A DNA stretch of 64,000 nucleotides. Source: Bacteroidota bacterium. GTDB taxonomy: Bacteria > Bacteroidota > Bacteroidia > Bacteroidales > JAGONC01. The stretch is taken from the NCBI GenBank assembly GCA_026391695.1, contig JAPLDP010000035.1, positions 1 through 64,000 of the forward strand. Reading direction: 5' to 3'. Within the stretch, counting starts at the first letter, position 1; each line of letters starts with the position of its first letter. The notes under the pieces are model-generated. The model was not told where the DNA came from, did no database searches, and saw nothing but the letters and a program-made list of their open reading frames with translations. Positions 35,020 through 44,611 of this stretch are shown in pieces. The position numbers and the translations under genes are program-made.

Positions 35020-35828
35020 TGAATCAACCATTAGCATATGTTCATCCACAGGCTAAAGTAGCCAATACGGTTGTTGTGGAACCTTTTGTAAACATTGAGA
35101 AAAATGTTGAAATCGGCGAAGGCACATGGATAGGATCCAATGTCACCATCATGGAGGGAGCACGCATTGGCAAAAATTGCCGGATATTCCCAGGTGCTGT
35201 GCTATCAGCTATTCCGCAGGACATGAAGTTCAACGGAGAAGATACAATTGTAAAAATAGGCAATAATACGACCATCAGGGAATTTGTGACCATTCACCGT
35301 GGCACAAAGGCCAGTTATGAAACCATAATTGGCGACAACTGTCTGATCATGGCGTATGCACATGTTGCTCATGACTGCAGTATTGGCAACAATGTCATTT
35401 TAGCCAATGCGGCTATGCTTGGCGGGCATATTCTCATCGACGACTGGGCCATCGTTGGCGGGATGGCTGCCATACATCAATTCGTTCATATTGGTTGTCA
35501 TACTTATATTGCAGGAGCTGCCCTGGTCAGAAAAGATGTTCCTCCATATGTTAAGGCTGCCAGGGAGCCTCTATCCTATGTTGGCGTTAACTCTATAGGT
35601 TTGCGCCGCAGAGGATTCACATCCGAAAAAATCAATGAGATTCAGAACATTTACCGGTTTATCTATCTGAAAGGCTATAATGTCAGCCAGGCTGTATCCC
35701 TCATAGAAGCCGATTTCCCTGCTTCACCCGAGAGGGATGAAATATTGTCGTTCATTTCGCGCTCCAGCCGGGGCATTATGAAAGGCTATACGGGAAGGCC
35801 GAGTTCAGGAAGAGCGGAGCCAATGTAA
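35019..35828 (+). CDS. lpxA: UDP-N-acetylglucosamine 3-O-acyltransferase (LpxA)
   Basis: This cytoplasmic enzyme transfers hydroxyacyl from ACP to UDP-GlcNAc, the first lipid A step. The left-handed beta helix occupies residues 1-190 with catalytic H118 (AYAHVAHDC), and HRGTK near 93. The C-terminal helical tail is present (GLRRRGFTSEKINEIQ). The start is ATG 35019, which overlaps the LpxC-FabZ stop by one base (TAATG). The frame is open further upstream, but only within the fabZ part. Its length is 269 residues, as expected. Confidence 0.94.
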   Translation: MNQPLAYVHPQAKVANTVVVEPFVNIEKNVEIGEGTWIGSNVTIMEGARIGKNCRIFPGAVLSAIPQDMKFNGEDTIVKIGNNTTIREFVTIHRGTKASYETIIGDNCLIMAYAHVAHDCSIGNNVILANAAMLGGHILIDDWAIVGGMAAIHQFVHIGCHTYIAGAALVRKDVPPYVKAAREPLSYVGVNSIGLRRRGFTSEKINEIQNIYRFIYLKGYNVSQAVSLIEADFPASPERDEILSFISRSSRGIMKGYTGRPSSGRAEPM

Positions 35829-36959
35829 ATGATCAATATTGTCGCCGACGATAAAATTCCATTCCTGAAGAGTGTCCTTGAACCCTTTGCAAAGGTGGTC
35901 TATATGCCTGGCCAAAAAATCACTCATTCAGATATTCTCCGGGCTGACTGCCTGGTCACCCGCACTCGGACGATATGTGACAAACACCTGCTCCAGGGAA
36001 CAGCTATCAGGTTTATTGCTACAGCTACTTCAGGACATGAACACATTGACACCGACTATTGCGAAAAACACAACATATCGTGGTATCATGCTTCCGGATG
36101 TAATGCATCCTCTGTGGTCCAATACATTGCATCTGCCCTCGCAACACTTTCTATTCAGGATGGCATCACACTTTGCGGAAAAACCATTGGAATAATTGGC
36201 GCAGGCCATGTGGGATCAAAAGTCGCAGAACTGGCACTTACTCTCGGTATGAATGTCCTGATCAATGACCCGCCCCGGGCAAGGAATGAAAAGCATGACA
36301 TTTTTGTTACACTTGATAAGATACTGGCTTTTTCGGATATTGTGACCATCCATGTGCCACTTAATCTTTCAGGACCGGATAAAACTTATCATCTTTGTGA
36401 TGAATCATTTTTTGGCCATATCAGAAAAAGTGCTTACTTTATCAATACCTCCAGGGGCGAAGTCGTTGACAGTAAAGCATTAAAAACAGCAATTGGTGCA
36501 GATAGAATCAAAGCCTGCGTCCTGGATGTGTGGGATAATGAACCATATATTGAAACCGGTCTGCTCGGGATGGTCAGGATTGCCACGCCTCATATAGCAG
36601 GCTATTCGGCTGATGGCAAAGCCAATGGCACGAAAATGTGTGTGGATGCCATTAATCGGCATTTTCAACTTGGGATGGAAGAATGGATCATACCGGTTTT
36701 GCCAGAACCGCCGCGTCGTATGGTGACCATAGATTGCTCCGGCAAAACGCCCGAATCTATCCTGACAGAGGCCATCCGCATGACCTATGCAATAGAAGAA
36801 GATCATGAACGGCTGATAAAGTCCCCTGATACGTTTGAAAAACAGCGTGGGGAATACCCTGTCAGGCGCGAATTTCCCGCCTATTCAATTCATATAGTAC
36901 ATCCTGTTAAAAACATTGGACAACTTTTAGAGCATTTAGGATTCAGGATATTGCAATAA
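35829..36959 (+). CDS. pdxB: 4-phosphoerythronate dehydrogenase
   Basis: This NAD-dependent 2-hydroxyacid dehydrogenase oxidises 4-phosphoerythronate in the DXP-dependent pyridoxal phosphate pathway. It opens with NIVADDKIPFL and has TRTRT, GHEHIDTDYC, the Rossmann GIIGAGHVGSKVAE, NTSRGEVVD (catalytic R), VWDNEP (E) and TPHIAGYSADGKANG (H). The C-terminal PdxB-specific domain is present, giving 376 residues. The ATG follows the lpxA stop directly with no gap, so the genes are co-transcribed. Confidence 0.9.
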   Translation: MINIVADDKIPFLKSVLEPFAKVVYMPGQKITHSDILRADCLVTRTRTICDKHLLQGTAIRFIATATSGHEHIDTDYCEKHNISWYHASGCNASSVVQYIASALATLSIQDGITLCGKTIGIIGAGHVGSKVAELALTLGMNVLINDPPRARNEKHDIFVTLDKILAFSDIVTIHVPLNLSGPDKTYHLCDESFFGHIRKSAYFINTSRGEVVDSKALKTAIGADRIKACVLDVWDNEPYIETGLLGMVRIATPHIAGYSADGKANGTKMCVDAINRHFQLGMEEWIIPVLPEPPRRMVTIDCSGKTPESILTEAIRMTYAIEEDHERLIKSPDTFEKQRGEYPVRREFPAYSIHIVHPVKNIGQLLEHLGFRILQ

Positions 36960-36995
36960 GTGTTTAACTTGCTCTGTCTATTATATGTTTCCAAT

Positions 36996-39044
36996 ATGAT
37001 CAAAAGCATTCCAGTAAAGGTTGCAGATAATATCAGGATATTATCTGCTGCGATGGTCGAAAAGGCCCAGTCGGGCCACCCTGGCGGAGCGATGGGTGGA
37101 GCAGATTTTATCACTATTCTTTTCACTGAATTTCTCCGTTTTGATCCGGGTGAGATGAACTGGCCATTACGTGACCGTTTCTTTCTTGATCCGGGGCATA
37201 TGTCACCCATGCTATATTCTGTTCTTACTCTGATGGGGATATACACCATAGAAGAACTGAAACAATTCAGGCAATGGGGCAGTCCAACACCGGGACATCC
37301 GGAATTAGATGTGAACAGAGGAATAGAAAACACTTCGGGTCCATTGGGACAAGGGCATGCCATGGCTGTGGGCGCCGCCCTGGCGGAGCGATTCCTTTCA
37401 GTACGCTTTGGCGATTGGTTTGAACATAAGATTTACACATTTATCTCTGATGGAGGCATACAGGAAGAGATATCACAGGGAGCCGGAAGAATTGCCGGTT
37501 ATCTCGGACTTTATAATCTCATCATGTTTTATGATTCAAATGATGTCCAGCTCTCTACCAATACAGATGCGGTCACACTGGAGGATACGGCAAAAAAATA
37601 TGAAGCCTGGGGATGGAATGTCATGACTATTGATGGCAACGACACGGGGCAGATAAGAAATGCATTGCGGTTAGCCGGCACAGAGAAGAAAAAACCAACG
37701 CTGATCATAGGCAAGACTGTTATGGGCAAAGGAGCCCTGACACCTGAAGGTAAAAGCTTTGAAAAACAATATGAAACACACGGGCAGCCATTGAGTAAGG
37801 CTGGTGTATCGGTTGAAAAAACTATTTTAAATCTTGGAGGAAATCCAGATGATCCTTTTGGCATTTTCCCGGAGGTAAAAGAATACTGTGAAAAAGTAAG
37901 GGAAACAAAAATAAAGGATGCACAGGCAAGAAAAAAAAATCAGTCCCAGTGGGTTACTCAGAATCCTTACCTAGCCGGAAAACTCTCACGTTTTCTTTCA
38001 CGGCAAATGCCAGAAATAAACTTTGAAAGTATTGAACTGAAACCTGGCATGGCGACAAGAATGGCTTCAGGCAAGGTGCTGGACCTTCTCGGACAAGTTG
38101 TCGAAAATATGATTGTTATATCGGCCGACCTGGCAACCAGCGATAAGACTGATGGATTTCTGCAGCGTACCAAAGCATTCAGAACACATGATTTTTCGGG
38201 TAATTTTCTTCATGCAGGAGTTTCAGAATTGACCATGGCTGCCATAGCCAATGGAATTTCATTGCATGGCGGAGTATTTGTGGCATGCGGGACTTTTTTC
38301 GTATTCTCCGATTATATGAAACCCGCCATCCGGCTGGCGGCCCTGATGGGAATACCGGTTATATATATCTGGACACATGATTCCTTCCGTGTTGGCGAAG
38401 ATGGTCCGACACACCAGCCAGTAGAACATGAAGCTCAGATCAGATTAATGGAACATATTAAGAATCATGCCGGCGAGAATAGTGTGCTGGTCCTCCGTCC
38501 TGCTGATTCCAATGAAACGCTTGTGGCATGGAAAATGGCACTCTGGAATGCCACTTCGCCGACAGCGTTAATCCTGTCCCGTCAATCTGTTAAAGATCTG
38601 CCATCACCACCGGATCGTACACGTTTTAACACTGCCCTGGAAGCCCAGAAAGGAGCCTATTGCATTCTCCGTGCCAGAGCCAGGCCGGATATCGTGCTGG
38701 TCGGTAGTGGCAGTGAAGTATCGACGCTATTTGAAGCTGCAAAATTGCTCATTAAGGAAAATGGACTTGATATCCAGGTCGTGTCGGTCCTTTCTGAAGG
38801 CTTGTTCCGGAAACAGGATTTATCTTATCAGAATCAGGTGATACCGCGGGATACGCCTGTTTTTGGGCTGACTGCAGGATTACCGGTGACACTTCGAGGT
38901 TTGACCGGAGATAAAGGAACTGTGATGGGCCTTGATCATTTCGGTTATTCGGCCCCAGCCGCTGTCCTGGATGAAAAATTTGGATACAATGCTCAATACG
39001 TGAGGAATGAAATTATAAGTTATCTGGCAAAAATTAAATCATAA
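36996..39044 (+). CDS. tkt: Transketolase
   Basis: This thiamine-diphosphate enzyme transfers two-carbon units between sugar phosphates in the non-oxidative pentose phosphate pathway. The TPP domain has SGHPGGAMGGADF, DPGHMSPMLY, GPLGQGHAMAVGAALAER and a diphosphate-binding run SDGGIQEEISQGA. The Pyr domain has HAGVSELTMAAIANG (the conserved Glu) and DGPTHQPVEHEA, and the C-terminal transketolase domain is complete. ATG 36996 (MIKSIPVKVADNIRIL) fits homologues; a GTG at 36960, directly after the pdxB stop, would add 12 residues. The last step into erythrose-4-phosphate feeds both pdxB and the shikimate genes found here. Confidence 0.9.
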   Translation: MIKSIPVKVADNIRILSAAMVEKAQSGHPGGAMGGADFITILFTEFLRFDPGEMNWPLRDRFFLDPGHMSPMLYSVLTLMGIYTIEELKQFRQWGSPTPGHPELDVNRGIENTSGPLGQGHAMAVGAALAERFLSVRFGDWFEHKIYTFISDGGIQEEISQGAGRIAGYLGLYNLIMFYDSNDVQLSTNTDAVTLEDTAKKYEAWGWNVMTIDGNDTGQIRNALRLAGTEKKKPTLIIGKTVMGKGALTPEGKSFEKQYETHGQPLSKAGVSVEKTILNLGGNPDDPFGIFPEVKEYCEKVRETKIKDAQARKKNQSQWVTQNPYLAGKLSRFLSRQMPEINFESIELKPGMATRMASGKVLDLLGQVVENMIVISADLATSDKTDGFLQRTKAFRTHDFSGNFLHAGVSELTMAAIANGISLHGGVFVACGTFFVFSDYMKPAIRLAALMGIPVIYIWTHDSFRVGEDGPTHQPVEHEAQIRLMEHIKNHAGENSVLVLRPADSNETLVAWKMALWNATSPTALILSRQSVKDLPSPPDRTRFNTALEAQKGAYCILRARARPDIVLVGSGSEVSTLFEAAKLLIKENGLDIQVVSVLSEGLFRKQDLSYQNQVIPRDTPVFGLTAGLPVTLRGLTGDKGTVMGLDHFGYSAPAAVLDEKFGYNAQYVRNEIISYLAKIKS

Positions 39045-39083
39045 CGACGTACGTTGTCACCTGTGTTATTCTGCTAACAGCGA

Positions 39084-39113
39084 TTTGCACATTTAAATTT
39101 TTAATTATCTTTG
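39084..39113 (+). promoter_or_regulatory. Bacteroidota-type promoter for efp
   Basis: TTTG at 39084-39087, 18 bases, then TATCTTTG at 39106-39113. The efp start codon follows 37 bases downstream. The match to the phylum consensus is good, with the spacer one base short of 19. Confidence 0.65.
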
Positions 39114-39150
39114 CACTCCGTTTTCATTCTTCACTAACAATCATCAGCAT

Positions 39151-39714
39151 ATGGCAACAACAGCAGATTTCAGAAATGGATTGTGCCTTGATATATTTGA
39201 CGGTTTATATACTATCGTTGAATTTCAGCATGTAAAACCTGGTAAAGGTCCCGCATTTGTCAGGACAAAACTTAAAAGCCTGAAGAGCGGCAAGGTTATT
39301 CAGCATACATTTGATGCCGGCGAAAAAGTGGATATCGCCCGTGTGGAAAGAAGACCGTACCAGTTCCTTTATAAGGACGATACCGGATACCACTTCATGC
39401 ATAGTGAGACCTTTGAACAAATTCCTATTCCTGAAGAATTGATCAATGCACCGGGATTGCTCAAGGAAGGACAGGAAGCAGAGATTGTCTTTCATGCTGA
39501 TACTGAAACTCCGTTATATTGTGAATTACCTGCATTTGTAGTCCTGGAAATAATATACACTGAACCGGGCTTCAGGGGAAATACGGCTACCAATGCCCAA
39601 AAAGAGGCTACAGTCGAAACAGGTGCCACCGTTAAAGTACCTCTTTTCATTAATGCCGGTGAGAAAATCAAAGTTGATACCCGCACCGGAGAATATGGGG
39701 AAAGGGTGAAATAA
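39151..39714 (+). CDS. efp: Translation elongation factor P
   Basis: EF-P rescues ribosomes stalled on polyproline stretches. It has three beta-barrel domains in 187 residues, starting ATTADFRNG. The tip loop of domain I is KPGKGPAF with K32 at the position modified by lysylation in E. coli (no PoxA/EpmA gene in the window). [14 protein letters not shown] and the C-terminal [16 protein letters not shown] are typical. It has its own promoter and lies 16 bases before the lpxD-like gene. Confidence 0.95.
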   Translation: MATTADFRNGLCLDIFDGLYTIVEFQHVKPGKGPAFVRTKLKSLKSGKVIQHTFDAGEKVDIARVERRPYQFLYKDDTGYHFMHSETFEQIPIPEELINAPGLLKEGQEAEIVFHADTETPLYCELPAFVVLEIIYTEPGFRGNTATNAQKEATVETGATVKVPLFINAGEKIKVDTRTGEYGERVK

Positions 39715-39730
39715 GAGAAAACATATCAAT

Positions 39731-40663
39731 ATGAAGATAACTCCTCCCCTAACGCTTAAGCAAGCTGCAATTCTTATTGGTGCAGAATATAAAGGTGATC
39801 CGGATCATTTGATAACCGGCATTAACGAAATTCATATGGTTGAAGCCGGGGATCTCACTTTTGTAGACCATCCGAAATATTATTCTAAAGCATTGCAGTC
39901 AAGGGCTACGACAATAGTCATCAATAAGAATGTTACGCTACCTGATGGCAAAGGATTGCTCATTTGCGAAGATCCTTTTGCCTCGTATGTTTTTCTTGCG
40001 AAAAAATTCCGGCCTTTCAATGGATGCGATCGTACCATCAGTGAGAAGGCAGAAATTGGTGAAGGCACAGTTATTCAGCCGGGTGCATTCATTGGTAATT
40101 ATGTAAAAATTGGCAAAGACTGCATCATCCACTCTAATGTCAGCATTTATGATCATTGCGAGATAGGCGATCGGGTTGTCATTCATGCCAACTCGGTCAT
40201 AGGTGCTGATGCGTATTATTACCAGAGAAAACCGGAAGGTTACAGAAAACTGGAATCGTGCGGAAGGGTGGTCATTGAGGATGATGTTGAAATAGGTGCC
40301 CTGTGTTCCATCGATAAAGGCGTTTCAGGTGATACATGCATTGGAAAGGGCACAAAATTCGACAATCATGTCCAGGTAGGACATGACACACAGATTGGCC
40401 GGAATTGCCTCATCGGCGCCCACTCGGCTATTGCAGGTGCGACCACAATTGAGGATGATGTCATACTTTGGGCTATGGTGGCTATCAATAAAAACATAGT
40501 TATTGGCAAAGGTGCAGTTCTTTTAGCGACAACCGGCACAGAAAAGTCGCTTGAGGGAGGCAAGGTATATTTCGGTATCCCCGCTGATGAAGTCCGCAAA
40601 AAATGGCGTGAAATCGCTCTACTTAAAAAATTACCGGAAATCTATAAAAAACTGAATCTGTAA
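39731..40663 (+). CDS. Second LpxD-like acyltransferase (paralogue)
   Basis: The protein has the same plan as LpxD: an N-terminal uridine-binding-type domain (VEAGDLTFVDHPKYY) and a left-handed beta helix, 310 residues against 343. The catalytic histidine is kept (H218 in QVGHDT, aligned with H241 of the LpxD above). The LpxD G-S-D-GFGF motif is replaced by GADAYYYQRK, and the C-terminal helix is shorter. Homologues sit after efp in many Bacteroidota. The changed motif suggests a different acyl or sugar-nucleotide preference, but that is inference. Gene order: efp, then 16 bases, then this gene. Confidence 0.8.
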   Translation: MKITPPLTLKQAAILIGAEYKGDPDHLITGINEIHMVEAGDLTFVDHPKYYSKALQSRATTIVINKNVTLPDGKGLLICEDPFASYVFLAKKFRPFNGCDRTISEKAEIGEGTVIQPGAFIGNYVKIGKDCIIHSNVSIYDHCEIGDRVVIHANSVIGADAYYYQRKPEGYRKLESCGRVVIEDDVEIGALCSIDKGVSGDTCIGKGTKFDNHVQVGHDTQIGRNCLIGAHSAIAGATTIEDDVILWAMVAINKNIVIGKGAVLLATTGTEKSLEGGKVYFGIPADEVRKKWREIALLKKLPEIYKKLNL

Positions 40664-40694
40664 GATCAGAAAGCAGATTTAATAAGCATCCATC

Positions 40695-42188
40695 CTACCC
40701 TGTCTTTGGCCGGTCATTGTCATGGGGATAATCAGCATCTACCTGTTGAATGCCAGCCCGTGCCTCATCTTTTCTATCGAGGTGATAGACATCCAATGCA
40801 ACAAGAATGGCGATAAATCCCCAGACCGGTATCGATAATTTGTCCGTATCGAGGAAGTTATTCAGTAATCCGTGCACAAAATATGTTGAAAGACTGAGTA
40901 CTGTGACAAGACTCAGCATTTTTACTTCTCTTGATTGAGCTTTTTTGTAAATCCTGAGGCCGGTGATAAAAAATGAAATAACTATACCCACCATGGTAAG
41001 CATGCCGATCACGCCCGATTCGGCAAGGGGTCCAATATATTCACTATGCGCATTGCCAAGATCTCCGAAATTGGTACTTATAATGGTCTTCTCTTTTGTT
41101 CTTTGAAATGGTGCATACAAGAACTGGTAAGTGCCCGGTCCCCATCCAAAGAAAGGCCGCTCATGGAACATCCGGATGGCAGACTGCCAGCGGTTTATTC
41201 TTTCCAGATTTGAAGCATCGGAAGATATATTGACAATGGATTGAACATGTTCTATAAAATTGGTTGATGTATCCTGCTTGTTTTTCTCAAGGGCATCAAG
41301 AATTTGCCATTTAAATGTAAAGAAGATACCAACCAGCAAAGCGACAGTCAGCAATATCCAGCGAAATTTAATCCGGAAAACGATAATAAGGTATAACAGG
41401 GCAGCCACAGCAAGGCTTATCCATGCAGCACGGCTAAAAGAAAGGTACAGAGCAACGAGTAATATGACCGTAATCAGCAAAGCTACAAGTCGGAGCGTTT
41501 TAGAGGATTGCCTATTAAACGAGAATCCGATAAAAACAGGAATAAAAATAGTAAGAATAGCACCCCAGGCCGTATGGTCATTGTAAAACGGTGTCATCAC
41601 CCAATGACCGGCTTCTTCATCAAAACCCTGCAAAGCATGGTTGCGAACGGTATATGCAATAATACCGAGGAGAGGAATCACATAAACCCAACTAAACGTT
41701 TTAATATTGCCAAATTTCCTGAATAACTGTATGCCAATGAAATAAATCGGAATAATAAACCAGAGACGAGCGATAAGAAACTTAAAGGACACCAACCTTA
41801 TTTCACTGGTAAGGCTGGTAAGAAAAATCCAGACAAGACTGATTAAAATGAAGATGGAAACCGGATGTTTAAGTACCTTGCTATCAAAATTATTTTTATA
41901 TAAACCCCTCAGGATAAATAGAATGAGCACACCGAAGAGCAAAGGTTCTGTCGGCAGGGAGATGCCGAGTCCCATATCAATATTTCGTACATTGATAGCA
42001 ACGGGGGTTAGAAAAACAATCAAAAAAATCAGCTTATCCAGAAAAAAAATATACAGAATGCCAATGATGATGGCAACAGGAATCAGAATAGAAATGAAAA
42101 AATATTCCTTCAGGATCAATACCACATTCAGCATGACGAAAAGTATGCTGAAAATATAAACCCATTTTAATTTGATTTTTTCTATCAA
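40695..42188 (-). CDS. O-antigen ligase / Wzy-type polymerase family protein
   Basis: This integral membrane protein has about 11-12 hydrophobic segments. The Wzy_C region contains the conserved periplasmic loop ERPFFGWGPGTYQF and the following NAHSEYIGPLAESGVIG, typical of O-antigen ligases (WaaL) and polymerases. Which of the two activities it has cannot be decided. The start is TTG 42188: there is no ATG before an in-frame stop at 42203-42201, and MIEKIKLKW is a sensible N-terminus. It is the last gene of the surface polysaccharide block and converges with the LpxD paralogue. Confidence 0.8.
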   Translation of the reverse strand: MIEKIKLKWVYIFSILFVMLNVVLILKEYFFISILIPVAIIIGILYIFFLDKLIFLIVFLTPVAINVRNIDMGLGISLPTEPLLFGVLILFILRGLYKNNFDSKVLKHPVSIFILISLVWIFLTSLTSEIRLVSFKFLIARLWFIIPIYFIGIQLFRKFGNIKTFSWVYVIPLLGIIAYTVRNHALQGFDEEAGHWVMTPFYNDHTAWGAILTIFIPVFIGFSFNRQSSKTLRLVALLITVILLVALYLSFSRAAWISLAVAALLYLIIVFRIKFRWILLTVALLVGIFFTFKWQILDALEKNKQDTSTNFIEHVQSIVNISSDASNLERINRWQSAIRMFHERPFFGWGPGTYQFLYAPFQRTKEKTIISTNFGDLGNAHSEYIGPLAESGVIGMLTMVGIVISFFITGLRIYKKAQSREVKMLSLVTVLSLSTYFVHGLLNNFLDTDKLSIPVWGFIAILVALDVYHLDRKDEARAGIQQVDADYPHDNDRPKTG

Positions 42189-42226
42189 AATGAAGAATAT
42201 TTAACTTATTGACATGTTCATTATTT

Positions 42227-44518
42227 CTATGCCTGATTGCCCGGAGGTGCAGAAGCTCTGGTATCAGAGGTTTTCACCTGGTAATAGTGCCTGTTCTCGA
42301 CGATTACAATTATAATCAGGGAAAGTAGAAGAGTGACGGTTACGGAATAGAAAACCATCAGCCAGCGCACAGGATATGATTTTTTATCTGCAATGACAGG
42401 CGGTGAAACAATATTTGTATATGTAAATTCCTTTGTCGCATTGTAATAGGCTCTGTCATACTCTTCCTGAAAAATGGAATAAAGCCTGAGTAGATCATAC
42501 ATGCGTGTGTTATTGTAAATAAATACCCCACCTTTCTCTTCAATGGCTTTTTTAAGTTTAGCCACTTCGGTAAAGTTGATATTTTTTGCAGCATCTGTTC
42601 CGTCAACAGTTCTAAGATATCCCCGGGCTACTTCCCGCGTTTGATTGGCATAATCAACAATCTGGTACCGTGTTCTCAGGTCATAAAGATTCCTTTCGAC
42701 AGTATCCAGCTCATTCTTTGTCATGTCGAGCATTTGCTTTGCTATGGTCACCACCTCGTTGTACTTATCACGGTGAATCTTTCTTATCTTCAGATTATAG
42801 AAATCTAAAATTGCATTTACAATATCATAAGCCATCCTGGGATCAGAATCCATGACTTCAATTTCGACCGATTCGTACATTGTTTTATTTATCTTGACAT
42901 TTTTGCCGTACTTGTACATCATCGTAGAATAGAAGTACTTATAGCTGGAATCAATCCTGTAATGTTTTGCCAGGTTAAACTTTTTAATGACACTGTCTTT
43001 AATATCTTTAGAATTAAACCATTGAATCATCTGCTCTGTTTCGCTTTCATCAGAATATGGGGCAATATTCGAAGGATAAACAACAGCTACCGATTTAAAT
43101 CTGGGCTTAATAAAGAATGGACCCGAAAAGATGGCCGCCAGTAACCCCGCCAAAACACAGAGTATGATTATATGCCACTTCCATTTGAATACGATTCGCA
43201 GCAGGTTGATATTGTTTAAGATATTCTCCATGTCAAATGTGATATTGGTAGTTTGATTTTCTTTTTTTTCTGTTATTTCTGTATTCTTTCCATTCGTCGA
43301 TCCAGTTGTTTCTTCTTTGATTATTCTGGTCTTTTCTTCATTATAAGTTTTTGTCTTTTTTTCATCAGCTACTCTGGATTTATTCTCACCCGCTTTATTA
43401 GTCTCTTTAATATTTGTCTTGACATTTCCCGGCAGAAAAAGAGTTTGAAAATTCGGCCAGAAATTAAGGTTGTAACTCAGACTTTTTTTTTTAGAATCAA
43501 ATAGTTTCCCCTTGGTGACATTATCAATGGTGATAATGACGAGCAGGGTCACCAGAAATGCTGAAACAGTCGAAACCAAGACAATAAGCCATCGTAAGGG
43601 GTATGATTTTTTTTCGGCTGAATATGCGCTACTGACAACGAATTTCTGGGGAAGTTCCTCTTCAGCGTCGACCTTAGCCTCTTCATATTTTGTCTTCAGA
43701 ACGCTAAACTGTTTTTTCTCATGTTCCAAAGCATCCCTCAATGAAACATAGGGTCCGCCATATTTGGCCAAAGTATCCAGTTTCCTTTCAAGTGCCCTGA
43801 TGCCGGAAGTGTTATTTTTAGCAATCTCGATAGCCAATTGCTGGTTTATCATCTCAGCCTGTGTTTCATAGTCATGAACACCTTTTTTCCTCAGTTCAGT
43901 GAGTGAATCCTCCATCTGTTGAATTTCATCCATCCTCTGCAAATACTCGGCTTTGACGATCTTAAATCCTTTGATGGCACGCTGCTTCTGCATGTCGATC
44001 TTTACCGAGTCAAGAAGATTGGAGATATCATTGGCAATGTTTGCAGCTAATTGAGGATCTTTATCCAAAACAATAATTTTCACAGCATTATATTCCGTGC
44101 GGCGGTATGTTATATTGCTTTCATATTGATCGTAAAGTTTTGTAAGCTTAAATCTTGAATTGGGATCAATATTATAATGCTTCATCAGATCAAATTTCTG
44201 GATGATGCGGTCCCTTATGCGATTCGAGTTCAAAATCTGCAGCATTTGTTCAGTTTGTTCATCCTCACCGAAGGCTAGAATATCCTCTTTACCTCCATAT
44301 GTTTCACTTAAAAGAGCTTTTGAAATAGAACTGACAGAGGTGGGATACATCACCACTGTTGATTTGTACAAAGGAGTTATAAACCATGGTGAAGAAAAAA
44401 TAACAGAGAGCACAAAAGCCAAAATTGAGATGATTAGGACAGGTTTCCGCCATACAATCAGAAACAGAATAAAATTCGATGAATCAAAATCTTTTTCCTC
44501 AGTAAATTTTTCAGCCAT
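42227..44518 (-). CDS. Double Wzz-type chain-length determinant (tandem fusion)
   Basis: Two complete Wzz/polysaccharide co-polymerase units occur in one 763-residue chain. Unit 1 has transmembrane helices at about 26-44 and 309-331; unit 2 at about 447-467 and 717-741. They repeat the same runs: DEQTEQMLQILNSNRIRD (86-103) against ESETEQMIQWFNSKDIKD (491-508), KHYNID against KHYRID, and KKSYPLRW (303-310) against KKSYPVRW (712-719). A polar linker rich in K, E, N and T (335-430) joins them and should lie in the cytoplasm. Wzz sets the length of surface glycans. There is no tyrosine kinase domain. Confidence 0.85.
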   Translation of the reverse strand: MAEKFTEEKDFDSSNFILFLIVWRKPVLIISILAFVLSVIFSSPWFITPLYKSTVVMYPTSVSSISKALLSETYGGKEDILAFGEDEQTEQMLQILNSNRIRDRIIQKFDLMKHYNIDPNSRFKLTKLYDQYESNITYRRTEYNAVKIIVLDKDPQLAANIANDISNLLDSVKIDMQKQRAIKGFKIVKAEYLQRMDEIQQMEDSLTELRKKGVHDYETQAEMINQQLAIEIAKNNTSGIRALERKLDTLAKYGGPYVSLRDALEHEKKQFSVLKTKYEEAKVDAEEELPQKFVVSSAYSAEKKSYPLRWLIVLVSTVSAFLVTLLVIITIDNVTKGKLFDSKKKSLSYNLNFWPNFQTLFLPGNVKTNIKETNKAGENKSRVADEKKTKTYNEEKTRIIKEETTGSTNGKNTEITEKKENQTTNITFDMENILNNINLLRIVFKWKWHIIILCVLAGLLAAIFSGPFFIKPRFKSVAVVYPSNIAPYSDESETEQMIQWFNSKDIKDSVIKKFNLAKHYRIDSSYKYFYSTMMYKYGKNVKINKTMYESVEIEVMDSDPRMAYDIVNAILDFYNLKIRKIHRDKYNEVVTIAKQMLDMTKNELDTVERNLYDLRTRYQIVDYANQTREVARGYLRTVDGTDAAKNINFTEVAKLKKAIEEKGGVFIYNNTRMYDLLRLYSIFQEEYDRAYYNATKEFTYTNIVSPPVIADKKSYPVRWLMVFYSVTVTLLLSLIIIVIVENRHYYQVKTSDTRASAPPGNQA

Positions 44519-44539
44519 ACGATGTTAGTTTTGAGTAGT

Positions 44540-44547
44540 CAAAATTA
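44540..44547 (-). promoter_or_regulatory. Possible -7 box upstream of the double Wzz gene
   Basis: On the minus strand TAATTTTG (44547-44540) matches TAnnTTTG and lies 22 bases before the ATG at 44518. No TTTG element is seen at the expected distance, so the call is weak. Confidence 0.3.
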
Positions 44548-44611
44548 TAAATTTTTGAAAAAGAAAAGGATATTTATTTTGACAATTTGGCAAAGGGAGT
44601 GAGAAGCCCTT

